This document shows positions 14,287 through 23,400 of a stretch of 28,802 nt of DNA, one piece after another. The translations under genes were made by a program, and so were the position numbers. Where the stretch lies: positions 1 to 28,802 of the forward strand of contig CAZUEM010000031.1 in assembly GCA_964619155.1 (NCBI GenBank), in the 5' to 3' direction. The notes beneath the pieces were generated by a model, which saw only the letters and a list, made by a program, of their open reading frames with translations, did not search any database and was not told the origin of the DNA. Numbering within the stretch: position 1 is the stretch's first letter; each line of letters starts with the position of its first letter. The stretch is from CAIXRL01 sp964619155. GTDB taxonomy: Bacteria > Eisenbacteria > RBG-16-71-46.

Positions 14287-14642
14287 GCCTGCTTCTCCCG
14301 CGTCACCTCGATGACCGCCCGGCCGCCGGTGGTCCAGCCGAGGTTCTGCTTGGCGATCCGCACCATGACGCGGCGGATCGGGAACCGCTCGAGGATCGCG
14401 TCGGCGACTTCGCGCGCCAGCCGTTCGAGCAGGTGGAAGCTCCGCCCCTCGACCACCTCGCGCACCAACTGGTAGAGCAGGTCGTAGTCGATGGTGTCGG
14501 CCAGCTTGTCGCTGGTCTCGGACGCGGCGCTCGTCGGCTCGAGCACCAGGTCCACCTCGAGGCGCTGTCCCGCCTCCTTCTCGTAGGGCCGGGCCCCGTG
14601 GTGTCCGAACACCGAGAGCCCTTCCAGCCGGATGGTCGCCAA
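14283..14642 (-). CDS. folB: dihydroneopterin aldolase FolB
   Basis: A 119-residue DHNA with the family start IRLEGLSVFGHHGARPYEKEAGQRLEVDLVL (catalytic Glu in the YEKE segment), DTIDYDLLYQLV and LERLAREVADAIL. It splits dihydroneopterin to hydroxymethyldihydropterin and glycolaldehyde. The start is a TTG (14642-14640) supported by GGAGG 7 bases upstream; no ATG or GTG fits better. It is the first gene of the folB-to-tatA run, behind a recognisable promoter. Confidence 0.95.
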   Translation of the reverse strand: MATIRLEGLSVFGHHGARPYEKEAGQRLEVDLVLEPTSAASETSDKLADTIDYDLLYQLVREVVEGRSFHLLERLAREVADAILERFPIRRVMVRIAKQNLGWTTGGRAVIEVTREKQA

Positions 14643-14703
14643 GGCCTTGCCTCCGAGAGGGATGTGCGCCGGAACGCCTCCGGCCGCGCGTTTTCGCGCG
14701 GCG

Positions 14704-14733
14704 AGGATAGGAGCGCGGTCGGAGGAGGGTCAA
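14704..14733 (-). promoter_or_regulatory. promoter of the folB-panBC-tatA run
   Basis: On the minus strand TTGACC (14733-14728) and TATCCT (14709-14704) are separated by 18 bp, about 60 bases before the folB TTG. This is the best sigma-70-like promoter in the window. The -35 directly abuts the hairpin at 14734-14769. Confidence 0.65.
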
Positions 14734-14769
14734 GCGCCGCGGGACGCCTGCCCGGGCCCGCCGCGGCGC
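14734..14769 (-). terminator. hairpin between the ATL gene and the folB promoter, possible terminator
   Basis: GCGCCGCGG (14734-14742) and CCGCGGCGC (14761-14769) form a perfect 9-bp stem with an 18-base GC-rich loop, 12 bases past the ATL stop. No T-run follows on the minus strand; the folB -35 comes immediately after. It may separate the dap operon from folB transcription, probably not as a simple intrinsic terminator. Confidence 0.4.
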
Positions 14770-14781
14770 GGGCGCGCCCCG

Positions 14782-15153
14782 TCAGTCCGTCCGGCGCCGC
14801 CCGCGCTTCGTCCGCGCGGCCCGCTCCCGTCCGGGCGCCCACTGGTGCGCGGCCATGTCGGCGGCGCCGCGCGCGGTGAAGCGCACGCCCTCGTGCTCGA
14901 GCCGGATGCGCTGCGTGGTCGCGGCGTGCGGGTCGAGCTTGACCAGCGAGAGCCGCCCGCCCGCCGCGAGCACGCGGTGCCAGGGCAGGCCGTGGTGCTC
15001 CTTCGAGGCGTGCAGCGCGTAGCCCACGAGCCGCGCCGCGCCGTGCATGCCGGCCAGGTCGGCGACCTGCCCGTAGGTCGCGACCTTGCCGCGCGGGATG
15101 CGGCGCACGACGGCGTAGATGCGGGCGTAGGCGGGACTGCGTTCGGCGGCCAT
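14782..15153 (-). CDS. alkyltransferase-like (ATL) DNA-repair protein
   Basis: A 123-residue protein of the O6-alkylguanine-DNA-alkyltransferase fold. The recognition helix and loop are typical (RIPRGKVATYGQVADLAG, AARLVGYALH). The active-site motif PCHRV reads P57-W58-HRV: Trp replaces the acceptor Cys, the hallmark of ATL proteins. Such proteins cannot remove the alkyl group but bind and flip O6-alkylguanine and pass the lesion to nucleotide excision repair. uvrA of this genome lies in the same window, though not in the same operon. An ATG start with GGAGG 6 bases upstream is clear. The C-terminal tail is Arg/Lys-rich. Confidence 0.92.
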   Translation of the reverse strand: MAAERSPAYARIYAVVRRIPRGKVATYGQVADLAGMHGAARLVGYALHASKEHHGLPWHRVLAAGGRLSLVKLDPHAATTQRIRLEHEGVRFTARGAADMAAHQWAPGRERAARTKRGRRRTD

Positions 15154-15174
15154 CGCGTCCTCCCCCCGGGCCGG

Positions 15175-15666
15175 CTAGTCGCCCGCGGGCGCGGGCGCGG
15201 CCGCCGCCGGGCCCGCGTCGGTGGCCTGCTGGATCGCGCGCCGGAACTCGAACGGCGACTGGATGTCGCCGAAGGTCTCGCGCGTGCCGCCGCTGCCCGA
15301 GACCGCGACGTCGCCGAAGCCGAACAGCTTGCCCCACAGGCTCTGTTCCACCGTGATGCCCTCGATCTTGGAGGGCAGCAGTTCGAGCGAGCGCGTGGTG
15401 AACACGCCGACCTTGATGATCACGCGCTTGTTCGTGACCGCGAACTCCGAGCTGGCCCGCCGCACGTGCGCGGCGAGCAGCCACAGCAGCCCGAGCGCGA
15501 CCGGCAGCGGCGACCAGAGGTAGGCCGCCTTCCACCAGAGCAGCGCCGCGAACGGGCCCATGAGGAAGAGCGTGAACAGCACCGGGGCCACGTAGAGCTT
15601 CCAGTGGAGGTGGGTGCGGAACAGCACGGTCTCGCCGGCCAGCAGGTTGCGGTCGAGGTAGCTCAC
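15175..15666 (-). CDS. bacterial PH-domain (bPH2, YdbS-like) membrane protein
   Basis: A 163-residue protein. A short N-terminus is followed by two transmembrane helices (~24-42 and ~52-68) and a bPH2 domain (SEFAVTNKRVIIKVGVFTTRSLELLPSKIEGITVEQSLWGKLFGFGDVAVSGSGG). The TNKRV...ELxxxKIxxxxxxQ...GxGxVxxxG pattern is the family signature. The C-terminus is Ala/Pro-rich and flexible. The molecular role of these proteins is unknown. The start is GTG with GGAGGAG upstream. It lies 27 bases after dapD, presumably cotranscribed without functional connection. Confidence 0.85.
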   Translation of the reverse strand: MSYLDRNLLAGETVLFRTHLHWKLYVAPVLFTLFLMGPFAALLWWKAAYLWSPLPVALGLLWLLAAHVRRASSEFAVTNKRVIIKVGVFTTRSLELLPSKIEGITVEQSLWGKLFGFGDVAVSGSGGTRETFGDIQSPFEFRRAIQQATDAGPAAAAPAPAGD

Positions 15667-15693
15667 GCCATCTCCTCCGGGACGGAAGCGGCC

Positions 15694-16559
<866 letters not shown>

Positions 16560-16563
<4 letters not shown>

Positions 16564-17732
16564 CTCAGCGCCTCCATCCGCGCGATGGCCTCGCGGCACT
16601 GCGCGAGCGTGGGCACCAGGGCCCAGCGCACGAAGCCCTCGCCGCCCGGCCCCAGGTACGAGCCCGGCGTGACGACGATGCCGAGCCGCAGCAGCGACTC
16701 GCAGAACGCCTCGTCGTTCCCGCCCGGCACCTTCATCCACAGGTAGAACGTCGCCTCGCTGGCCTCGGTCTTCCAGCCGCGGCGCGCGAAGTCGGCGACG
16801 AACAGCGAGCGCTTGGCCGCGTACTTCGCGCGCTGCTCGCCGGTGTGCGCGTCGTCGTTCCAGGCCGCGATGGCGGCGTCCTGGATGAAGTCCGGGGTGG
16901 CCGCGCCGACGCTGGGCCGGAAGCGCCGCAGCGCGTCCATCACGCGCGGGTCGCCGGCGAGGAAGCCGCTGCGGTAGCCGGTCATGGCGCTGCGCTTGGA
17001 CAGCGTGTACATGGCGATCACGTTCTCGAGCCCGTGCGCGAGCAGCGAGGGCGGCGGGCCGGATTCGAACCAGAGGTCGCAGTAGGCCTCGTCGCTCGCG
17101 ACCCAGAAGCCGTGCCGGCGCGCGAGCGCGACGATCGCGCCGCCCTCCTCCGCCGTCAGCACCGAGCCCGTCGGGTTGTGCGGCGAGTTCAGCCACAGCA
17201 GCGCCGTCTTCGCCCACACCGCGTCGGGGACTCGCGCGGGGTTGAACTTCCAGCCGTCCTCGCTTCGCAGCGGCGTGAAGTAGGGCTCGGCGCCCGCGAA
17301 GCGCGCGCCGCCCTCGTACACCGGGTAGGCGGGCGTCGGGATCACCACGGTCTTCTTCGGGCCCGCCGGGTCCACGACCGCGAACGCCATGTTGAATACG
17401 GCCTCCTTGAGGCCGTTCGCGGGCAGCACGTGCACCTCGGGGTCCACGGTCACGCCGTGCCGGCGCTTCAGCCACGCGGCGCAGGCGGCGCGCAGTTCGG
17501 CCTTGCCGATCGTCGCCGGGTAGCTCGAGACCACGGGCACGTGCTTCACCATCGTCTCGCGGATGAACGCGGGCGTCTCCTCGCGCGGGTCGCCCATGCC
17601 GAAGTTGATCGTGGCGAGGTCCGCCGGCTGCAGCTCGCGGCGCCGGCGCTCGAGCTTGACGAACGGGTACTCGCCCGTGCCGGTCAGGAGCGGGTGCAGC
17701 GGCGCGGGCGTCGTGTGCGTGACGGCGTCCAT
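16560..17732 (-). CDS. dapC: succinyldiaminopimelate aminotransferase (DapC-type class I aminotransferase)
   Basis: A 390-residue PLP-dependent fold-type I aminotransferase. It has NFGMGDPREETP, SSYPATIGKAELRAACAAWL, PANGLKEAVFNM, PTPAYPVYEGGARFAG, LNSPHNPTG, ASDEAYCDLWF, the PLP-lysine region YTLSKRSAMTGYRSGF and a C-terminal arginine region. The sequence alone would also fit alanine/aspartate-type transaminases. The position between dapE and dapD, with stop/start overlap to dapD, makes N-succinyl-L,L-diaminopimelate the likely substrate. Confidence 0.88.
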
Positions 17733-18809
17733 CTATTCCTCCGGGGACAGGAACCGGGCGAGCGTGCCGTACGCGGCGCCCAGGTTCCCGACGGGACAGT
17801 GTTCGTCGGCCCGGTGGCAGAGCTCCGCCAGCCCGGGGCCGTAGTTGAAGGCGGGCACACCCGCGGCCGTGAAGCGCGCGACGTCGGTCCAGCCCTGCTT
17901 GCCGGCGACGGCGGCGCCCGAGCGGCGCACGAACTCGGCGACGAGCGGTCGGTCGAGCGAGACCGCGCCCGCCTCGGCGCGGTCCACCACCTCGAAGCCG
18001 AAGCCCTCGGGCACGAGGCGGCGCACGTTCGCGATCGCATGCTCCATCGGCGTGTCGGGCGTGAAGCGGTGGTTCAGGTTCACCACCATCTCACCGGGCA
18101 CGACGTTGCGCGCCGAGCCCGCGCGCACGGTCGTCACCTGCAGCGTCTCGCGGTACTCGAGGCCCTGCACGAGGCGCGGCGTCACCGGATGGCGCGTGAT
18201 CGCCGCGAGCCACTCGGCGCCCTCGGCGACGGCGTTGCGCCCCATCCACGGGCGCGCCGCATGCGCGGCGACGCCCGGCACGCGCACCTCGACGTTGAGG
18301 ATGCCGTTGCAGCCCATTTCGACGCCGAGGTTGGTGGGCTCGAGCACGACCGCGAGCGCCGCTTCCGAGAGCGCCGGGAACTCCGCGAGGATGCGCCCGA
18401 GTCCGTTGCCCGCGGCCGGGCCTTCCTCGGCGTCGTAGAAGACGCACGCGAGGTCGAAGCGCAGCGCCGCAGGGTCGAGCGAGTCCACGAGCGCGAGCAT
18501 CACCGCGACGCCCGATTTCATGTCGGTCGTGCCGACGCCGTAGAGCCGCCCGCCCTCGCGGCGGGCCTTCGCGTTACCCTGCGGCGGCACGGTGTCGAGG
18601 TGCCCGGCGAGCACGACCAGGGGGCGGCCGCGCCGTGGCCCGAGCCAGACCGCGCCGTGGCCCGAGCGCGCCACCTCCCCCGTCCCGCGCGCGCGCAGCC
18701 GCGCCTCGACGAACGACGCGATCGCGCCCTCGTCCCCGGTGACGCTGGGGATGTCCACCAGGGCGGCCAGCAGTTCGGCGAGGGACTCGGCGGTGGGGGC
18801 TGCGGACAA
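17733..18809 (-). CDS. dapE: succinyl-diaminopimelate desuccinylase DapE
   Basis: A 358-residue M20-family metallohydrolase. Metal-binding and catalytic elements are visible: GHLDTVPP (first metal His/Asp), GVGTTDMKSGVAVM (bridging Asp), FYDAEEGP (Glu-Glu base and ligand), VVLEPT and the C-terminal HRADEHCPV. The dimerisation domain includes VPGVAAHAARPWMGRNA. It releases succinate to yield diaminopimelate. The frame is open to 18896, but I chose the TTG at 18809 because AAGGAG lies 8 bases upstream and the protein then starts at the normal place (LSAAPTAESLAELLAALVDIPS). A motif GTGCTACCTTCCGCG just upstream may be the -10 region of the dap operon. Confidence 0.94.
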   Translation of the reverse strand: MSAAPTAESLAELLAALVDIPSVTGDEGAIASFVEARLRARGTGEVARSGHGAVWLGPRRGRPLVVLAGHLDTVPPQGNAKARREGGRLYGVGTTDMKSGVAVMLALVDSLDPAALRFDLACVFYDAEEGPAAGNGLGRILAEFPALSEAALAVVLEPTNLGVEMGCNGILNVEVRVPGVAAHAARPWMGRNAVAEGAEWLAAITRHPVTPRLVQGLEYRETLQVTTVRAGSARNVVPGEMVVNLNHRFTPDTPMEHAIANVRRLVPEGFGFEVVDRAEAGAVSLDRPLVAEFVRRSGAAVAGKQGWTDVARFTAAGVPAFNYGPGLAELCHRADEHCPVGNLGAAYGTLARFLSPEE

Positions 18810-18841
18810 GCGGGGCGCTCCTTGTATAAGGTGTGGCGCGG

Positions 18842-18847
18842 AAGGTA
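18842..18847 (-). promoter_or_regulatory. possible -10 element of the dapE operon
   Basis: Minus-strand GTGCTACCTTCCGCG contains TACCTT, ~33 bases before the dapE TTG. It is identical at 14 of 15 positions to the element before uvrA. The -35 region (TCGCGC, 18 bp upstream) is weak. A TATAAG/TATACA palindrome-like element at 18825-18830 is an alternative. Confidence 0.35.
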
Positions 18848-18910
18848 GCACCGCGTCCGCGGCCCGCGCGACCTCGCGCGGCGCGGCGCGGCGCACGAGG
18901 GGAGGCCCGC

Positions 18911-20386
18911 ATGCCGGCTCGCGCCCACGGTCTGAGCAAGTCGCGGTACGCGTGGGGGCTCCAGTGCCACCGGCTGCTCTGGTGGGCGAGCCGCGAGCGC
19001 GACGCTCCCGAGCTCGTGCCCGACGAGGCGCTGCAGGCGATCTTCGACCAGGGCGCCGAGGTGGGCGCGCTCGCCCGCGCGTACGTCCCCGGCGGCGTGC
19101 TCGTGGACGCTCCGTACGGCGACTTCGCGGCGCGGCTCGAGCAGACGCGCGAAGCGCTCGCCGGCGGCGCGCGCGTGCTGTACGAGGGCGCGTTCTCGGC
19201 CGGCGGCGTGTTCGTCTCGACCGACATCCTCGAGCGCGGGCCCCGCGGCTGGACGCTCGTCGAGGTCAAGTCCTCGACCTCGCTCAAGCCGCAGTACCTC
19301 GCCGACGCGGCCGTGCAGGCGCACGTGCTGGGCGCGGCCGGGCTGCCGGTGGCGCGCGTCGAGCTGATGCACCTGAACCGCGCCTGCGTCCACCCCGACC
19401 TTTCGAACCTGTTCGTGCGCGCCGACCTCACGGCCGAGGTCGAGGCGCTGCTCCCGGAGCTTCCCGCGAACGTGGAGCGGATGCTGGCGATGCTCGACGG
19501 GCCCGTGCCCGAGGCGGCGATCGGCCCGCACTGCTCCGAGCCCTACGAGTGCCCGTTCCGCGAACGCTGCTGGACGGACCTGCCCGAGCACCACGTGGCG
19601 GGCGTCTACCACGCGGGCCGCAAGGCCTGGGACTGGCTCGCGGCCGGGCACGCCACGCTGCTCGACCTGCCGGAGTCGGTGAAGCTGCACCCGGCGGCCG
19701 AGCGCCAGCGCCGCGCGGCGCGCGAGGGCCGGCGCATCGTCGAGCCCGGGCTCGCCGCGGCGCTCGCGGCCATCGAGCCGCCGCTCGCGGTGCTCGACTT
19801 CGAGACCGTGAATCCGGCGATCCCGTGCTGGCCCGGCTGCAGCCCGTACACGCAGGTCCCGGTGCAGTTCAGCGTGCAGCGGCTCGAGCGCGGCGCGTGG
19901 CGCGAGACCGGCTGGATCGCCCCGCGCGGCGGCGACCCGCGCGAGGCGTGCGCCGCGGCGCTGCTCGAGGCGTGCGCGGGCGCGAGGACCGTGCTCGCGT
20001 ACAACTCCGGCTTCGAGAAGGGCTGCATCGGCCACCTCGCGCGCGCCGTGCCCGCGCGCGCGACGCAGCTGGAGTCGCTCGCCGGCCGGCTCGCCGACCT
20101 GCTGCCCGTCGTGCGCGACCATGTCTACGACCTCGCGTTCGGCGGCAGCTTCAGCCTCAAGCACGTGCTGCCGGCGCTCGCGGGCGGCGATGGCTACGCG
20201 CGACTCGCCATCGCCGAGGGCGCCTCGGCGGCGCGCGAGCTGGCTCGGCTGCTGCTCTCGCCCGGGCCGCCCGATCCCGGCGAGGACGCCCGCACGCGCG
20301 CCGAGCTGCTCGAGTACTGCGCGCAGGACACGCGCGCCGTCGCCGAGCTGCTCGGCGTGCTGCGGACGATGGCGGACGGCGCTTAG
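18911..20386 (+). CDS. DUF2779 protein: Cas4-like nuclease plus DEDD exonuclease
   Basis: A 491-residue protein with two nuclease parts. The N-terminal part looks like a PD-(D/E)XK nuclease of the Cas4/AddB type: D105 in STDILE, then E118-V-K120-SS. An iron-sulfur cluster is suggested by Cys19 (LQCHRLLW) and the late group C208-x5-C214-x5-C220. The C-terminal part is an RNase-H-like 3'-5' exonuclease with D296-F-E298 (VLDFETVNP), NSGFEKGC, a YDLA segment and YCAQD473 (YxxxD). This two-part layout is that of DUF2779. A role in DNA processing or repair is inference, and no CRISPR array is present. The ATG at 18911 has GGAGG 5 bases before it; the upstream open frame is Arg-rich and ignored. Confidence 0.85.
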   Translation: MPARAHGLSKSRYAWGLQCHRLLWWASRERDAPELVPDEALQAIFDQGAEVGALARAYVPGGVLVDAPYGDFAARLEQTREALAGGARVLYEGAFSAGGVFVSTDILERGPRGWTLVEVKSSTSLKPQYLADAAVQAHVLGAAGLPVARVELMHLNRACVHPDLSNLFVRADLTAEVEALLPELPANVERMLAMLDGPVPEAAIGPHCSEPYECPFRERCWTDLPEHHVAGVYHAGRKAWDWLAAGHATLLDLPESVKLHPAAERQRRAAREGRRIVEPGLAAALAAIEPPLAVLDFETVNPAIPCWPGCSPYTQVPVQFSVQRLERGAWRETGWIAPRGGDPREACAAALLEACAGARTVLAYNSGFEKGCIGHLARAVPARATQLESLAGRLADLLPVVRDHVYDLAFGGSFSLKHVLPALAGGDGYARLAIAEGASAARELARLLLSPGPPDPGEDARTRAELLEYCAQDTRAVAELLGVLRTMADGA

Positions 20387-20457
20387 ACCGGGGACGGTCG
20401 CCGCGAGGGCGCACGGGGCGCTGCGGCGGGCCCTTTCCCCGCGCGGGACCGCCGCCG

Positions 20458-20487
20458 TTTCGGCCTCCCCGGCCGCTGCGCTACCCT
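20458..20487 (+). promoter_or_regulatory. probable promoter giving a nearly leaderless Clp-RF transcript
   Basis: TTTCGG (20458-20463) and TACCCT (20482-20487) are separated by 18 bp. Only 6 bases lie between the -10 and the GTG at 20494. A start site at or next to the GTG would make the mRNA leaderless, which agrees with the lack of any Shine-Dalgarno there. The rest of the 107-base gap 20387-20493 shows nothing else. Confidence 0.45.
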
Positions 20488-20493
20488 CCGCGC

Positions 20494-23400
20494 GTGCCGC
20501 TTCCCACCTTCCTCCATCGGGCGCTCACCGCGCTCGGCCTTCGCGAGGCGTCGCTCTCGGAGCTGGCCGGCCTCCTGCGCCCGGCCTACGACGAGGCCGC
20601 GTCGCCGCATGCGCTCTGGGAACTGCCCGCGTTCGCGGCCGGCGTCCGCGCGATCGAGGCGCGGCTCGCCGCCGGAGAGCCGGTCGAGCCCTACGCGTTC
20701 GACAAGGGGCCGATCGTCGCGCTGATGGCGGTCGAGGCGGCGAACGGCGTCGAGGACGACGCGCGCGCCACCGGCATGCTGGTCTCGCTCATGGGCGGCG
20801 GCTGGGCGTGGACGCGCCAGCGCGCGCTGCAGCTGCTCGCCCAGCGCGCCCGGGAACCCGTGATCGTCCGCGTGCTGCTCGCCTTCGCGCCCCAGAACGA
20901 GGAGTTCCTCGAGCAGCTCCTGCCGCCTCTCGCGGCGTTCGCCGGCGCGCGCCGCGAGGCCGAGGCGGACGAGCGATTGCTGGCGAAGCTCGGCGAACTG
21001 GCGCCGCCGCACCGCGCGTTCGTCGAGCTGATGGTCGAGAAGCTCGCCGACCACCTGCCGCCCGGCATGGTGGACGAGGTGCGCGCCGACCTGCGCCGCC
21101 GCGTGCCGCTCGAGGCGCTGCGCGGCATCGGCCGCGTCTGGGAGCCGCTGCCGGACGAGGCGGACGACCTCGACTCCACCCCCGACGCCGCCACCGAGCG
21201 CGAGGTGGACGACCTCGAGGCGCGCCTGGCGGGCGCCGAGCCGCGCTCGGTGCTGCTCGCGGGCGAGGCGGGCACGGGCAAGACCGCGCTCCTGCGCCAG
21301 GTGGCGCGCCGCCTGCAGCGGCGCGGCTGGGTGATCTTCGAGGCCTCCGCCGCCGATCTCATCGCCGGGCAGTCGTTCGTCGGCCAGCTCGAAGGGCGCA
21401 TGCGCGCGCTGGTCGACTCGATCGCCGGGCGCGACGTGCTGTGGGTGGTGCCGTCGTTCCACGAGCTGGCCTACGCGGGCGTGACGCTGCAGGACCCCTC
21501 GTCGGTGCTCGACCTGGTGCTGCCGTGGCTCGAGCGCAACGCCGTGCGCGTGATCGGCGAGACGCGCCCGCAGCCGCTCGAGCGGCTGCTGCTGCGCAGC
21601 CCGCGCGTGCGGACGGCGCTGTCGGTGCTGCGCGTCGAGCCGCTCGACGACGACACGACGCTGCGCCTCGCCGCGCGCTGGTGCGGGACCGCGGAGCGCC
21701 GCGGCCTGCCCGTGTGCGACGAGCCGACGCGGCGCGAGGCGGCGCAGCTCGCGCGCCAGTACCTCTCCGACCTCGCCGCGCCCGGCGCGCTGCTCAAGCT
21801 CCTGCGCCTGACCTCCGACCGCCTGCGCGCGCCCGGCGCCGCGCCGCGCGCGGCGTTCGGCATCGACGAGGTCTACGAGACGCTCGGCGCGCTCACCGGG
21901 CTGCCGCTCGCGCTGCTCGACGACCGCCGCCAGCTCGCGCTCGACGGCCTGCGCCAGCACTTCGAGCGCCGCGTCATGGGCCAGCCCGAGGCGGTGGACC
22001 GGCTGGTCGAGCGCGTGGCGATGGTCAAGGCCGGCGTCACCGACCCGCGCCGGCCGCTCGGCGTCTTCCTGTTCGTCGGCCCGACCGGCACGGGCAAGAC
22101 CGAGATCGCGCGCACGCTCGCCGAGTTCCTGTTCGGCTCGGCCGACCGGATGATCCGGCTCGACATGAGCGAGTACCAGGTGCCCGAGTCGCTCGACAAC
22201 ATCCTCGGCGACCGCGACCCGTTCGCGGGCGCGCAGGCGCTCGTCAACCGCATCCGCCGCCAGCCCTTCTCGGTGGTGCTGCTCGACGAGTTCGAAAAGG
22301 CGCACCCGCGCGTCTGGGACCTCTTCCTGCAGGTGTTCGACGACGGGCGGCTCACCGACCGGCGCGGCGACACCGCCGACTTCCGGCACGCCATCGTCAT
22401 TCTCACCTCGAACCTCGGCGCCAGCATCCCGGCCGGGGCGCGGCTCGGGTTCCAGAACGACTCGAGCGAATACGCGCCGGCCTCGGTGATGCGCTCGGTC
22501 GAGAACACGTTCCGCCGCGAGTTCATCAACCGCCTCGACCACATCGTCGTCTTCCGCCCGCTCGCGCGCTCGACCATGCGCGAGATCGTCCGCAAGGACC
22601 TCGCCGACGTGTTCCAGCGCCGCGGGCTGCGCAACCGCGCGTGGGCGGTCGAGTGGGACGACTCGGCGCTCGACTTCCTGCTCGAGAAGGGCTTCACGCC
22701 CGACCTCGGCGCGCGCCCGCTGCGGCGCGCGATCGAGCAGCACCTGCTCGCGCCGCTCGCCACGACGATCGTCCGGCACGAGGTGCCGGCCGGCGACCAG
22801 TTCCTGTTCGTGCGCGCCGAGAACGGCGCGATCCAGGTGCGCTTCGTGGACCCCGACGCGCCCGGGGAGCCGGAGGCGGAGGCCGCGCCCGCCATGGCGC
22901 CCGCGGCGGCGGAACCCGCGATCCCCGCCGACCTCGACGTCCGCGACGTGGCGCTCGAGCCGCGCGGCACGCCGGCCGAGTTCGCGCTGCTGCGCGCGCG
23001 GCTCGAGCGGCTCGAGGCGCGCGTCGCGGGCGAATCCTGGCAGGCGCGCGCCACGGCCATCTACGAGGCCATGCGCGGCGACGGCTTCTGGCGTTCGCCG
23101 GGGCGCTTCGACGTGCTCGGGCGGGCCGAGAACCTCGACCGCGGGCGCCGGGCGCTCGGCACCGCCCGCTCGCTCTGTGACCGCCTGATCGGCGCGCAGG
23201 CCCGCGAGCGGCTGCCCGTGGACGTGATGCGCTCGCTCGCGCAGCAGGTCTACCTGCTCGAGAACGCCGCCGACTCGCTCGAGGCCGGCGAGCCGTGGGA
23301 GGCGTTCGTCTCGGTGCGCCCGCTCGCGGACGGCGACGCCGGGGCGACCGAGGCGTTCGCGGCCCAGGTCGTGGCGATGTACGAGGGCTGGGCCGGACGG

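Noticed and set aside
18911..20386. CRISPR-associated Cas4, because of the Cas4-like nuclease half.
   Set aside because: No repeats, no cas1/cas2 and no other cas gene in the window; the C-terminal DEDD half identifies the DUF2779 family.
18592..20493. Extension of the Clp-RF frame upstream to 18592, giving a protein of ~1727 residues.
   Set aside because: The added ~630 residues are low-complexity Arg/Ala sequence lying on top of dapE and the DUF2779 gene in another frame. The GTG at 20494 starts a normal-looking protein behind a promoter-like element.
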